64,000 nucleotides of DNA from SVFI01 sp045588655 (GTDB lineage Bacteria; Bacillota; Clostridia; Lachnospirales; Lachnospiraceae): assembly GCA_045588655.1 (NCBI GenBank), contig JAZNEP010000004.1, positions 1-64,000 on the forward strand, written 5' to 3'. Numbering within the stretch: position 1 is the stretch's first letter; each line of letters starts with the position of its first letter. The translations under genes were made by a program, and so were the position numbers. Shown piece after piece: positions 34,297 to 43,391 of the stretch. The notes beneath the pieces were generated by a model that ran no database searches, was not told the origin of the DNA, and worked only from the letters and a program-made list of their open reading frames with translations.

Positions 34297-35076
34297 CTAT
34301 CCGGCGAGATAATTTCGCATGGTTTTAAGAGCATTTTTTTCAAGTCTGGATACCTGTGCCTGAGAAATGCCAATCATATCTGCAACTTCCATCTGTGTTT
34401 TCCCTTCAAAAAAGCGAAGGGAAATAATTTCATGTTCACGCATATTTAGTTTTTTCATTGCTTCAGATAAAGAGAGAGATTCAATCCAGTTCTCCTCTTT
34501 ATTTTTTTTGTCACTAATTTGGTCCATCACATAGAGTGTATCGCCGCTGTCTGTGTAGATGGGTTCGTGAAGACTCATTGGATTTTGAAGTGCATCCAGT
34601 GCATAGGCGATGTCTTCTTTTGCAATTCCGATTTCAGACGCAATCTCTTCTATCGTGGGTTCTTTTTGGCTGTGTCTTGTCATATGCTCGCGGGCACAAA
34701 TAGCTTTGTAAGCAATGTCTTTGAGGGAACGTGAGACGCGAATGGTGCTGTTATCCCGTAGGTAGCGACGAATTTCACCAATAATCATCGGAACAGCGTA
34801 GGTCGAAAATTTTACGCCAAGGTTACAATCAAAGTTGTCAATGGCTTTAATTAGTCCGATACAACCAATTTGAAATAAATCGTCAACATTTTCAGCAGTG
34901 CTGGAAAAACGGCGAATTACACTGAGTACAAGTCGTAGATTGCCTTCAATATATTGAATGCGAGCCTGCTGGTCGCCTTTGCGTATGCGTGCAAAAAGAG
35001 CGTTTTGTTGTGAAGATTCCAAAAGTGGAAGCTTTGCTGTGTTGACACCACAGATTTCTACCTTTCCCTGTGCCAT
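34297..35076 (-). CDS. sigG: Forespore sigma factor sigma-G
   Basis: Sigma-G drives late forespore transcription. The 259-residue protein starts with KVEICGVNTAKLPLL, diagnostic of sigma-G, followed by region 2 (GNLRLVLSVIRRF, DDLFQIGCIGLIKAIDNFD, FSTYAVPMIIGEIRRYLRD), region 3 and region 4 (MREHEIISLRFF, QMEVADMIGISQAQVSRLEK). ATG 35076 has AGGAGG eight bases upstream, which excludes a longer frame. The promoter at 35109-35138 fits the sigma-F/sigma-G class. Confidence 0.97.
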   Translation of the reverse strand: MAQGKVEICGVNTAKLPLLESSQQNALFARIRKGDQQARIQYIEGNLRLVLSVIRRFSSTAENVDDLFQIGCIGLIKAIDNFDCNLGVKFSTYAVPMIIGEIRRYLRDNSTIRVSRSLKDIAYKAICAREHMTRHSQKEPTIEEIASEIGIAKEDIAYALDALQNPMSLHEPIYTDSGDTLYVMDQISDKKNKEENWIESLSLSEAMKKLNMREHEIISLRFFEGKTQMEVADMIGISQAQVSRLEKNALKTMRNYLAG

Positions 35077-35108
35077 GGTTGGTTCCTCCTGCTGTTTTGT
35101 GATATTAA

Positions 35109-35138
35109 AAGAATGTGCAGGTATCTTATTTTTTATGC
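35109..35138 (-). promoter_or_regulatory. Sigma-F/sigma-G type promoter for sigG
   Basis: On the minus strand GCATA (35138-35134) and CATTCTT (35115-35109) are separated by 18 bp, close to the known forespore consensus (GHATR, 18 bp, CATnnTA). It would start transcription about 25 bases before the sigG start codon. Confidence 0.55.
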
Positions 35139-35242
35139 AGAAGAAAATTGAAAGAATGAAGTAGTAAAAAAAAAGGATTTGTGTTAAAATTTCAGTAATA
35201 GACATGGATACAGCAATTGTGATAGAAATGGAGCGGAATGGC

Positions 35243-35947
35243 ATGAAATATAGATGTAAAAAAAGAGTAAGATTACAGATGTTGCTGTTGATGGTATTGC
35301 TTCCGGTGATTTGTTTTATCGTGATGCCGTTGCAGGCAAAGGCAGCGGTGCGTCTGAACGCGGAGCAAAAGACCTTGGTAATCGGAAATGATTATCGTTT
35401 GAAGGTGCGCGGGACAAGCAAGAAAGTGACATGGAGGACAAGCAATAAAAAAATAGCCACAGTGAGTCAGACCGGTTTGGTATCAGCGAAAAGATCAGGA
35501 ACTGCGACAATTACAGCAAAAGTAGGAAAGAAAAAATTGAAATGTAAGATTGTCGTTATCACACAGCAAAAGAGTTACGTGAATAAAACAATCCGTCTGA
35601 TTAACAAAGAGAGAAGAAAGTATGGATATTCTTCGTTTGATAAAAATGCGACGCTTCAAGCAGCTGCTGAGAAAAGAGCGAAGGAGCTTGCAACAAAGTT
35701 TTCTCATACGCGACCAAACGGATATCAATGGACCTCTGCAATCAGTATGAAATATGATTTCAAGTATGCGGCAGAAAATATTGCATGTGATTTTGCGACA
35801 CCGCAACAGACCGTAGAAGCGTGGATGAAGAGTGCGACTACAAAATCAAAGATTATCAGTAAGAAGTACAATGAAATCGGAGTTGGTGTATATCTTGGAA
35901 AAGACGGCTACTTATACTGGTGCGCGATTTTTGGAAAAGAAAAATAG
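35243..35947 (+). CDS. Secreted CAP (SCP)-domain protein with Ig-like domain
   Basis: The 234-residue protein has a signal peptide ending near QAKAA, a bacterial Ig-like (BIG2) domain of about 75 residues (KVTWRTSNKKIATVSQTGLVSAKRSGTATITA), and a CAP domain at the C terminus (INKERRKYG, KRAKELATKFSHTRPNG, AAENIA, WMKSATTKSKIISKKYNEIGVGV). Key CAP His (FSH) and Glu (AEN) are present. ATG 35243 is chosen because GGAG lies nine bases upstream. The molecular role of bacterial CAP proteins is poorly defined. Confidence 0.88.
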   Translation: MKYRCKKRVRLQMLLLMVLLPVICFIVMPLQAKAAVRLNAEQKTLVIGNDYRLKVRGTSKKVTWRTSNKKIATVSQTGLVSAKRSGTATITAKVGKKKLKCKIVVITQQKSYVNKTIRLINKERRKYGYSSFDKNATLQAAAEKRAKELATKFSHTRPNGYQWTSAISMKYDFKYAAENIACDFATPQQTVEAWMKSATTKSKIISKKYNEIGVGVYLGKDGYLYWCAIFGKEK

Positions 35948-35957
35948 ATTAAGAGAC

Positions 35958-36007
35958 AGAAAAACGAGGGTCTGCAAGTAGTAATACCTGCAGACTCTCG
36001 TTTTTCT
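35958..36007. terminator. Bidirectional terminator
   Basis: AGAAAAACGAG...TCTGCA pairs with TGCAGACTCTCGTTTTTCT; A and T tracts flank both sides, so it can end both the CAP gene and the convergent glycosidase gene. Confidence 0.88.
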
Positions 36008-36008
36008 A

Positions 36009-38246
36009 TTAGCTACGGCTTACATAGTAATCGTGTGGAAGGACAACCGAACCAATCAGTCGGATGTCGCGACTAGAACTTCCAATCAAAATGTCATAGG
36101 ACCCTGCTAATGCCACATAGCAATGTTTCTGCTCGTCGTAGTAGGAAAAATCCTCTATGGTAAGAGAAAAATGATAGGTGGTGTTTGAACCGGCAGGAAT
36201 CATCTGCTTATCAAAGTTTCTTAGTTCCTTGCAAGGTCGGCTTGAACCATCTGCAAGTGTCAGGTCTTTCGGTGCTACGTAGAGCTGAACAGATTCCATG
36301 GCATCGATTTCAGAAGCATTTTTAACTTGACAACTGACGCTATAAATTGGAACGAGTTGTTTGCGCTCAATAAGTTCATCAGACATAGCATCGATTGCTT
36401 CAGCGTGCTCGCGTATTGTTAGATTGTCATAGCAAAATTCTGCATAAGTGAGTCCGTGCCCAAAGGCAAATTCGGGTTCAATGTTTTGAGCGTCAAGATG
36501 GCGATAACCTACAAAAATACCTTCTTTGTATTCTACCGTTTCTCCACCCGGAAATGAAGCGATGCTGTGAGCTGCACAGTCAGTCAATTGCTTTGGAAAA
36601 GAAGTAGGAAGCTTTCCGGATGGGGAAATCTCACCGAAAAGTACTCGTGCAAGGGCAAGACCGCCCTCCATTCCGTTATAGTAAGAGTATACAATAGTAT
36701 CAGCCAAAGATTTCCAATCTGACATGGAAACAGGAGAACCACCAATCAGAGTAACAATCATATCAGGGCGTACGTTAAGAAGCTCACGAATAATTTTGTC
36801 TTGTTCATATGGAAGATGATAATCGGTACGATCGTGATCTTCTACATCATGATCATGGTTAAGGCCACCGATGTAGATAACGGCATCCGCATCCTGACAA
36901 GCCTGTTTTGCGCGCTCCAGATAGAGACGGTTAATTTCCTCAATTCGGTCATTTGGAATTTTACGACTTTGGCGTGGTAAGAATTTGTTAGAAAACTCAT
37001 CTGTGGTTATATTTCCAAATGCATTTTGCGCATTGTCTTTGCCCCAGGCATTTCCAATAACATAATTATAATATCCCGGTTCGTAAACAACGTCACAGTT
37101 GCCGCCAAGTAACATTTTCAGTCCCATGAGAGGTGTGAGTTCATAGAGGGCCTTGATTTCGGCGCTTCCTCCTCCCAGAGCGTGAGTACGGTCTGCATTG
37201 TCTCCAATGACAAGGAGTTTTTTGATTTTGTCAGGATTAAGCGGAAGAAGATGTTTGTCATTTTTTAATAATATAATAGATTCTTCGGCGGTTTTTCGAA
37301 GAACATCACGAGAAGATGGAAGATTATAGGCTCCCCTTTTTCGAGCTCCGTCAAGCATGTGAAGTTCATTCATGGTGTGCAAAATATGCATAATTTTTTT
37401 GTCGATGTCAGAGACAGTAACACGACCGTCATCGAGCGCTTTTTTTAAAGGCGAAGCAAGGTAGTATTCATCAAACTGATTATGGCATCCCATTTCAATA
37501 TCGAGCTGACATTTTGCTGCTTTTTCTGTATCGTGCACGCCGCCCCAGTCCGATACGACAATTCCTTCAAAGTCCCATTCTTCGCGAAGAATGGCGTCAA
37601 TCAAGTCCTGACTGTGACATGCAAACTCGTTTTTATATTTATTGTAAGAACTCATCATACCTAGGGTGTGTCCTTCTTGTACGGTAGCTCTAAAGGCAGG
37701 AAAGTATATTTCCCACAGAGCTCGTTCAGAAACTTCGGAATTGCTGCCGTGGCGGAGCGTCTCCTGGTTGTTTAGGGCAAAATGTTTGACACAGGCTGCA
37801 ACATCTGATTCCTGTACTCCTTTGACACATGGAATAGCCATCTGCGCCGTCAAATAAGGATCTTCACTCATATATTCAAAATTGCGCCCGCAAAGAGGAG
37901 AGCGATGGATGTTAATCCCGGGAGCCAGAATCATATCTTTCCCACGTCCTCTGGCTTCTAAACCGAGAACCTGTCCTGTTTCATAGGCCCGTTGTCTGTT
38001 AAAGGTAGAAGCAAGTGCACTGTTACAAGGTAAGTAAGAAGTGTAATCATCGTTTCCACCAATAAAAAACCACTCGTCCCATTCAAATTCCGGTCGTGTT
38101 CCCATCGGACCGTCGGAAAAGCAAAAGGAAGGAATGCCTTTTTCAGATACAGCGCCTGTTTTAAATAGTGAAGCGCCGTGAAGCATACGGATTTTTTCAT
38201 CGATTGTCAGACTTTCGGCCAGTATTTGCAGTTTTTGCTCAGTCAT
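36009..38246 (-). CDS. Glycoside hydrolase family 3 (beta-glucosidase type)
   Basis: The 745-residue enzyme has the GH3 N-terminal barrel with the nucleophile Asp in GIVVSDWGGVHD, KHFALNNQE as the substrate-binding block, the C-terminal sandwich domain (LPLNPDKIKKLLVIGDNA, GLNHDHDVEDHDR) and a fibronectin III-like end domain. No signal peptide is visible, so it likely acts on imported oligosaccharides. ATG 38246 is chosen because AGGAGG precedes it by six bases. The divergent AraC regulator at 38362 probably controls it. The sugar specificity cannot be assigned. Confidence 0.93.
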   Translation of the reverse strand: MTEQKLQILAESLTIDEKIRMLHGASLFKTGAVSEKGIPSFCFSDGPMGTRPEFEWDEWFFIGGNDDYTSYLPCNSALASTFNRQRAYETGQVLGLEARGRGKDMILAPGINIHRSPLCGRNFEYMSEDPYLTAQMAIPCVKGVQESDVAACVKHFALNNQETLRHGSNSEVSERALWEIYFPAFRATVQEGHTLGMMSSYNKYKNEFACHSQDLIDAILREEWDFEGIVVSDWGGVHDTEKAAKCQLDIEMGCHNQFDEYYLASPLKKALDDGRVTVSDIDKKIMHILHTMNELHMLDGARKRGAYNLPSSRDVLRKTAEESIILLKNDKHLLPLNPDKIKKLLVIGDNADRTHALGGGSAEIKALYELTPLMGLKMLLGGNCDVVYEPGYYNYVIGNAWGKDNAQNAFGNITTDEFSNKFLPRQSRKIPNDRIEEINRLYLERAKQACQDADAVIYIGGLNHDHDVEDHDRTDYHLPYEQDKIIRELLNVRPDMIVTLIGGSPVSMSDWKSLADTIVYSYYNGMEGGLALARVLFGEISPSGKLPTSFPKQLTDCAAHSIASFPGGETVEYKEGIFVGYRHLDAQNIEPEFAFGHGLTYAEFCYDNLTIREHAEAIDAMSDELIERKQLVPIYSVSCQVKNASEIDAMESVQLYVAPKDLTLADGSSRPCKELRNFDKQMIPAGSNTTYHFSLTIEDFSYYDEQKHCYVALAGSYDILIGSSSRDIRLIGSVVLPHDYYVSRS

Positions 38247-38361
38247 AGGATACCTCCTCATAAGTTCTCATTTTCTACTATATAAGATAACAAAAAAAGA
38301 AAAAAACTATATCAAATCTATGACATTTATATTATAATATTGATAAAAGTAGAGGTGCCCA

Positions 38362-39120
38362 ATGAAGGAAAATAAAAACACAGATATAAGTCTTTTTATG
38401 CAGCGGGAAGAAAAAATTGAGCATTTTCCATACGAGAGGGAGTTGCGTTTTTATGAAAAGGTAAAAACAGGACGAGTTGAGGAAGTGGATTCTTGGATTC
38501 GTGAGCATCCCATCGGATTTGGAGATGGTTTTGGCTGTCTGTCTGAAAATCCGCTGAGTAACCTGAGATATCATGTGATAGTCTCAATTGCAATGATTAC
38601 AAGATTTTGCATTGAGGGAGGGATGGATCAGGAGACGGCGTACGGATTGTCGGATGCATATATTCAAAAGGTGGACAAAATTAAGGAAGCAAAGGATATG
38701 GTCCGACTACATCGAAAAATGTGTGTGGATTTCACGCAACGTATGAGCCGATTGCAAAAAGAGACGATTTATTCAAAGCACATTGTTCAGTGCGTCGATT
38801 ATATCTATGCACATATCAATGAGCGTATTACAGTAGATATGCTTGCAGAACATTGTGATTTGCATGCAAGTTACTTGTCCCGATTATTTAAAAAGGAAAC
38901 AGGACAGGGGATAGGCGACTACATCCGGGCACTAAAAGTCAATACAGCAAAGAACATGTTAAAGTATTCTGACTATACTTTTTTGGAAATTTCCAATTTT
39001 CTTGCATTTTCGTCACAAAGCCATTTTGTGAAGGTTTTTCACGAATATGCTGGAATTACACCAAGTGACTATAGAAACCAATATTACAGAATAAGCTGGG
39101 GAGAGAAGAAATATGTCTGA
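38362..39120 (+). CDS. AraC-family transcriptional regulator
   Basis: The 252-residue protein has an N-terminal helical domain (ERELRFYEKVKTG...) common in YesN-like AraC regulators and a C-terminal double helix-turn-helix (ITVDMLAEHCDLHASYLSRLFKK, then FLEISNFLAFSSQSHFVKVFHEYAGITPSDYR). It lies 115 bp from the divergent GH3 gene, the usual layout for a sugar-responsive activator. It overlaps the next gene by 8 bp. Confidence 0.9.
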   Translation: MKENKNTDISLFMQREEKIEHFPYERELRFYEKVKTGRVEEVDSWIREHPIGFGDGFGCLSENPLSNLRYHVIVSIAMITRFCIEGGMDQETAYGLSDAYIQKVDKIKEAKDMVRLHRKMCVDFTQRMSRLQKETIYSKHIVQCVDYIYAHINERITVDMLAEHCDLHASYLSRLFKKETGQGIGDYIRALKVNTAKNMLKYSDYTFLEISNFLAFSSQSHFVKVFHEYAGITPSDYRNQYYRISWGEKKYV

Positions 39121-39640
39121 TTACATTACAACTGCAAGTAAAATTCATTTCACACCGTTAAAACCAAAGAAGGAGCATATCAAAATAGAAGATATTGCAC
39201 ATTCGCTGTCACTGATGACAAGAGCAAATGGCCATTTTCCGGAATTTTATTCCGTTGGACAGCATTGCATTCACTGTTATGAAGAAGCGCTGGCGCGCGG
39301 ATACGACAAGAGAATGGCTCTTGCCTGTCTGCTGCACGATGCAAGCGAGGCCTATCTTGCGGATATCACGAGACCGGTGAAAAAAAATCTTCCGAAATAC
39401 CTTGTGATTGAAAAGGTATTGCAGGATGCGATCTATGAGAAATTTTTAGGGAAAACATTGAGCGAAGAAGAAAGAAAACTGGTAAAGCAGATAGACGATA
39501 CGCTTTTGTTTTATGAATTTGAACATTATATGGGTGAGAAATTGACGGATACTGAGCCGGAAATGGTGTCCTCACCGGAATTTACATTTGTTCCGTTTAA
39601 AGAAATCGAACAGAAATACATAGAATTTTCACATATTTAA
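39113..39640 (+). CDS. HD-domain phosphohydrolase
   Basis: The 175-residue protein resembles small HD hydrolases of the YfbR type: GQHCIHCYE, LLHDASEAYLADI with the HD pair, and a later QIDDTLLFYEFE. It overlaps the AraC gene by 8 bp, and its GGGGAGAGAAG site lies inside that gene, so both are on one transcript. A nucleotide phosphatase role is the family guess. Confidence 0.85.
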   Translation: MSDYITTASKIHFTPLKPKKEHIKIEDIAHSLSLMTRANGHFPEFYSVGQHCIHCYEEALARGYDKRMALACLLHDASEAYLADITRPVKKNLPKYLVIEKVLQDAIYEKFLGKTLSEEERKLVKQIDDTLLFYEFEHYMGEKLTDTEPEMVSSPEFTFVPFKEIEQKYIEFSHI

Positions 39641-39706
39641 CAAATTTTTATAACAATTACAAGGTATTCTCATCCTAGAAAACGAAAGAAAGGAAGAGAG
39701 AAGAGG

Positions 39707-41248
39707 ATGTTTGAGAATAACGAATTTGAAACAAGCCAGTTAGACAATGGAAATAATGAACAGTTAGACAATGGATATAACGAATATGAAACGAGTCAAT
39801 TAGATAGTGAGAATATACAACCACAGATTGCTGAGCCTGTACAGGAAAGTCTTTTTGATGCAACCATGGAATCCGAAATAAAAAAAGAGAAAAAAAAGAA
39901 AACGAAAGAGAAGAAAGACCGCAAATGGCTTAAGAACATAGGAGGCGGAATTGTATTTGGGCTTTGCGCAGGCGCCGTATTTTTAGCAGTGGCGTATACA
40001 GGACAGAAGACCTTGTTAAAAGAGGAGACAAAGAAAGAAGTTGTTCTTGAAAAAACGGATACCATGCAGGCAGCTCCGGTTTCTGATGTTACCGAAGAAA
40101 AAAGCAGTAATACGATTGCACAAATTGCACAAAACTGTATGCCGTCGGTAGTAGCCATTACAACAAAGAGTATTGATGAGGTTAGCAGCTTTTTTGGAAG
40201 ACAGCAGTATGAGAGTGAAGGGGCAGGATCGGGTATCATTGTCGGAAAAAATGACACAGAGCTTTTGATTGCAACGAATAATCATGTGGTCAGTGGAGCT
40301 ACAGAAGTTTCGGTATGCTTTAATGATAGCGAGGATGCAGTTGTAACTGCAAAAGTGAAAGGAAGCGAGGCTGCAAAGGATCTTGCAGTAGTGTCAATTC
40401 CGCTGGATACCATCAGCGATGACATTCTTGCAGGGATTAAAGTGGCGACCATTGGAGATTCTTCGAAGCTTCAGGTTGGAGATCAAGTAATTGCAATAGG
40501 AAATGCGCTTGGTTATGGACAGAGTGTAACGACAGGCATTGTTTCTGCAATCGACCGAGAAGTTTCAATTGATGATTTGGATGTAAAGCTGATTCAGACG
40601 GATGCTGCAATTAATCCGGGAAACAGTGGCGGAGCACTCTTAAATATGCGCGGAGAGTTGATTGGTATTAATTCTGCCAAATTTGCATCGGAGCTTGTAG
40701 AAGGTATGGGATATGCGATACCAATCACAACTGCAGAACCAATTCTTGATAATCTGATGAACCGAGAGACACGTGAGCTGGCGGGTGATGAAGCCGGTTA
40801 TCTGGGTGTAACTGTGATGGATGTATCGGACGAAGCAGTTGATTTATATGAGATTCCTAAGGGAGCCTATGTCAGTGGGACGATGGAGAACGCGGCGGCT
40901 GCTCAGGCGGGAATTAAAAAAGGTGACATTCTGGTGAAGTTTGATGGTATTACGATTAGTAGTGCCTCCGATCTTACTGGTACGATTGCGTACTATAAAA
41001 AAGGAGAACAGGTGGAAGTGGTTTATATGCGCGCAGATAATGGAGCATATAAGGAAACGACCGTTACTGTCACGTTATCGGATAAAAAACAAATGAGCGA
41101 AAGTCAGAATACCCAGGAAGAGATGTCACCACAGGAAGAGATGGCCCCGCCACAGCAGGAAGAGGGTTCCAATCCGGGAAATGAGTATTTCCGCGGATCG
41201 GAGGGAGATAATTTTGAAGAATTTTTCCGCTATTTCTTTGGAAATTAA
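39707..41248 (+). CDS. HtrA/DegP-like membrane serine protease with PDZ domain
   Basis: The 513-residue protein has a long cytoplasmic N-terminal tail with repeated QLDNG/QLDSE units (10-35) and a Lys-rich stretch (59-75), one membrane segment (about 77-98), a trypsin-like domain with His193 (NNHVV), Asp225 (KDLAV) and Ser307 (NPGNSGGAL), and a PDZ domain (about 375-460). The C terminus is rich in Gln, Glu and Pro. It would degrade misfolded proteins outside the membrane under stress. A terminator follows. Confidence 0.94.
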   Translation: MFENNEFETSQLDNGNNEQLDNGYNEYETSQLDSENIQPQIAEPVQESLFDATMESEIKKEKKKKTKEKKDRKWLKNIGGGIVFGLCAGAVFLAVAYTGQKTLLKEETKKEVVLEKTDTMQAAPVSDVTEEKSSNTIAQIAQNCMPSVVAITTKSIDEVSSFFGRQQYESEGAGSGIIVGKNDTELLIATNNHVVSGATEVSVCFNDSEDAVVTAKVKGSEAAKDLAVVSIPLDTISDDILAGIKVATIGDSSKLQVGDQVIAIGNALGYGQSVTTGIVSAIDREVSIDDLDVKLIQTDAAINPGNSGGALLNMRGELIGINSAKFASELVEGMGYAIPITTAEPILDNLMNRETRELAGDEAGYLGVTVMDVSDEAVDLYEIPKGAYVSGTMENAAAAQAGIKKGDILVKFDGITISSASDLTGTIAYYKKGEQVEVVYMRADNGAYKETTVTVTLSDKKQMSESQNTQEEMSPQEEMAPPQQEEGSNPGNEYFRGSEGDNFEEFFRYFFGN

Positions 41249-41258
41249 ATAAAAATCA

Positions 41259-41294
41259 GGAAAGCATTCAATACTTAATGCTTTCCTTTTTTTT
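41259..41294 (+). terminator. Rho-independent terminator after htrA-like gene
   Basis: GGAAAGCATT (41259-41268) pairs perfectly with AATGCTTTCC (41277-41286), followed by eight T residues. Confidence 0.88.
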
Positions 41295-41352
41295 CTATCT
41301 ATCTTATAATAGGAACGATGCTTATAAAAGTGATACTGCAGGAGGGTGCAGG

Positions 41353-43347
41353 ATGAAGCCTCTTTTTGGGATCAATAGGAAAATGTGGAATATATATATA
41401 AAACAGCTGGGGCAGCATTATTTACTTTCAATCGGATTGATTTTAGTGATTGAGATACTTGCGAGACATTCTGTTTTACTGGGAATCAGCTATGTATGGG
41501 ATCATCCGTTTCTTACGTTATACAGCGCGCTTATGCTGACGACGGTTTATGCGACAGCTTTTCTTTTTAAGAGAAGAAAGTTTGTGAGTATGTTAGTTAC
41601 AGTGATTGTGTTAATGCTGGGAGTAGTGAATTGGATTTTGCTTTTCTTTCGTATTACGCCACTGGCCGCGACCGATTTTTCATTGATTGCTTCCGTGTTT
41701 GATATTATGAGTGTGTACCTGCCTTTGTGGCTGATGATTGTGGCACTGACCGCATTGGTTTGCATCGTATGGGGAATCATCTGGTATAGCAGGAAAGCAA
41801 AGCTTGAGGAAAGGTATTTGCAAGGGGCAGTGATACTACTGCTTGCATTAGTGGCATTAACGGGAACGCTTATGAAAATCGGAGATGCCAGAGGAATGCT
41901 GCAAACAGAGTTTGCCAATCTTCCGGATGCATATGAAGATAATGGGTTTGTGTATTGTTTTGCACGAAGTCTGATCGACAGGGGAATTGAAAAACCGGAG
42001 ACGTATAGTGAGGAGTCGGTGGAACATATTTTGGAGACCATCACGAGTAAGGATACTGTACAGATGGAAAATACGCCAAATATTATTTTTCTGCAGATAG
42101 AATCTTTTTTTGATTTATCCAGAGTGAAAAATGCGGTATATTCCGAAAATCCGATCCCGGTGTTTTCCAGTCTGTTAGAGGAGTATCCAAGTGGAGCACT
42201 TACAGTTCCGAGTGTTGGTGCGGGAACGGCCAATACAGAATTTGAAGTGTTGACCGGTATGAGCATTGACTACTTTGGAGCAGGCGAGTATCCCTATAAG
42301 ACGGTGCTGCAGGAAACGACTTGTGAATCGATAGCATATAATTTAAAGAAGCATGGGTATCATACGACAGCGATTCATAACAATACCGGTACTTTCTATG
42401 ACAGACATAAAGTGTACCCGAATCTTGGGTTTGATTACTTTGTTTCGGAAGAATACATGAAAGGAATTACATACAATTCCATCGGATGGGCAAAGGATAA
42501 AATTCTGACGCAGGAGATTATGCAGACGCTAAATACGACAGAACGTTCGGATTTTATTTATGCAGTATCTGTGCAGCCCCATGGGAAGTATCCTACAGAA
42601 AAGATGGAGAATCCGCATATACGGGTGACCGGATTTTCCCAAGACAATGAAGAGCGGGCAAATGCTTTTGAATATTATGTTAATGAAGTACATGAGACCG
42701 ATGAATTTTTGGGACTGCTTGTCTCTAAACTCAGAGATTATAAAGAACCAGTGATACTGGTGATGTTTGGAGATCATCTGCCAAATCTTGAGTTGACACA
42801 GGAAGAATTGAAGGATGGAAATCTTTTTGAGACTGAGTATTTGATTTGGACGAATAAAGTGCAGAAAGCAGAAAAGAAATTTTCGGATTCGCAAAAAGAC
42901 TTGCACGCATATCAATTATATGCTTATGTATTTCAGCAACTTGGAATCAACAATGGTGTGCTAACAAAGTTTCACCAGAAATATTCGATGGAGGATATTC
43001 ATCTGGAACAGCTTGAAACGCTACAGTATGATATGTTATATGGGGAACGAGAAGTGTTTAATGGTTTTAATCCGTACGGAAAAACTACCATGGACATGGG
43101 GATAATACCGATTGAATTACATAATGTGGACGTCGTGGGAGGAAGCACATACATTCATGGAGATAATTTTACAGAGTTTAGTGTAGTTCTTGTAAATGAA
43201 GAGGCAATAGAATCCACATTTGTGAACGACAATACTTTGTTTGTGCCGGATTTTGAAATGGAGGAGATGGACAGAGTCTGCGTAGCACAGATGGTAGGTT
43301 GGAATGATGAGCTAAGTCGTACGCAGGAGATTGTATTTACCAAGTAA
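41353..43347 (+). CDS. LtaS-type sulfatase-domain membrane enzyme
   Basis: The 664-residue protein has five N-terminal membrane segments (within 20-172) and an extracytoplasmic sulfatase-fold domain: Glu250 in LQIESFFD, the catalytic Thr292 in the GTANTEFEV block, and the metal-binding MFGDHLPNLE. This is the layout of lipoteichoic acid synthases and other phosphoglycerol transferases. ATG 41353 is supported by GGAGGG ten bases upstream. An additional beta-rich end region (about 580-664) follows. The exact product (lipoteichoic acid or another phosphoglycerol polymer) is not clear. Confidence 0.9.
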   Translation: MKPLFGINRKMWNIYIKQLGQHYLLSIGLILVIEILARHSVLLGISYVWDHPFLTLYSALMLTTVYATAFLFKRRKFVSMLVTVIVLMLGVVNWILLFFRITPLAATDFSLIASVFDIMSVYLPLWLMIVALTALVCIVWGIIWYSRKAKLEERYLQGAVILLLALVALTGTLMKIGDARGMLQTEFANLPDAYEDNGFVYCFARSLIDRGIEKPETYSEESVEHILETITSKDTVQMENTPNIIFLQIESFFDLSRVKNAVYSENPIPVFSSLLEEYPSGALTVPSVGAGTANTEFEVLTGMSIDYFGAGEYPYKTVLQETTCESIAYNLKKHGYHTTAIHNNTGTFYDRHKVYPNLGFDYFVSEEYMKGITYNSIGWAKDKILTQEIMQTLNTTERSDFIYAVSVQPHGKYPTEKMENPHIRVTGFSQDNEERANAFEYYVNEVHETDEFLGLLVSKLRDYKEPVILVMFGDHLPNLELTQEELKDGNLFETEYLIWTNKVQKAEKKFSDSQKDLHAYQLYAYVFQQLGINNGVLTKFHQKYSMEDIHLEQLETLQYDMLYGEREVFNGFNPYGKTTMDMGIIPIELHNVDVVGGSTYIHGDNFTEFSVVLVNEEAIESTFVNDNTLFVPDFEMEEMDRVCVAQMVGWNDELSRTQEIVFTK

Positions 43348-43391
43348 GTAATAGAATTATGATAGATAAGAAGAAAAGAGAGGTAGGACGA

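Noticed and set aside
35204..35242. Upstream starts for the CAP-domain protein
   Set aside because: They would put 13 polar residues ahead of the signal peptide and lack a ribosome site; 35243 has GGAG at the right distance.
34297..35244. Long frame for sigG beginning at 35244
   Set aside because: The extra 56 residues are not sigma-like and the AGGAGG site points to 35076.
39718..39812. Short repeats in the HtrA-like gene as a CRISPR-like array
   Set aside because: They are in-frame coding repeats of unequal spacing.
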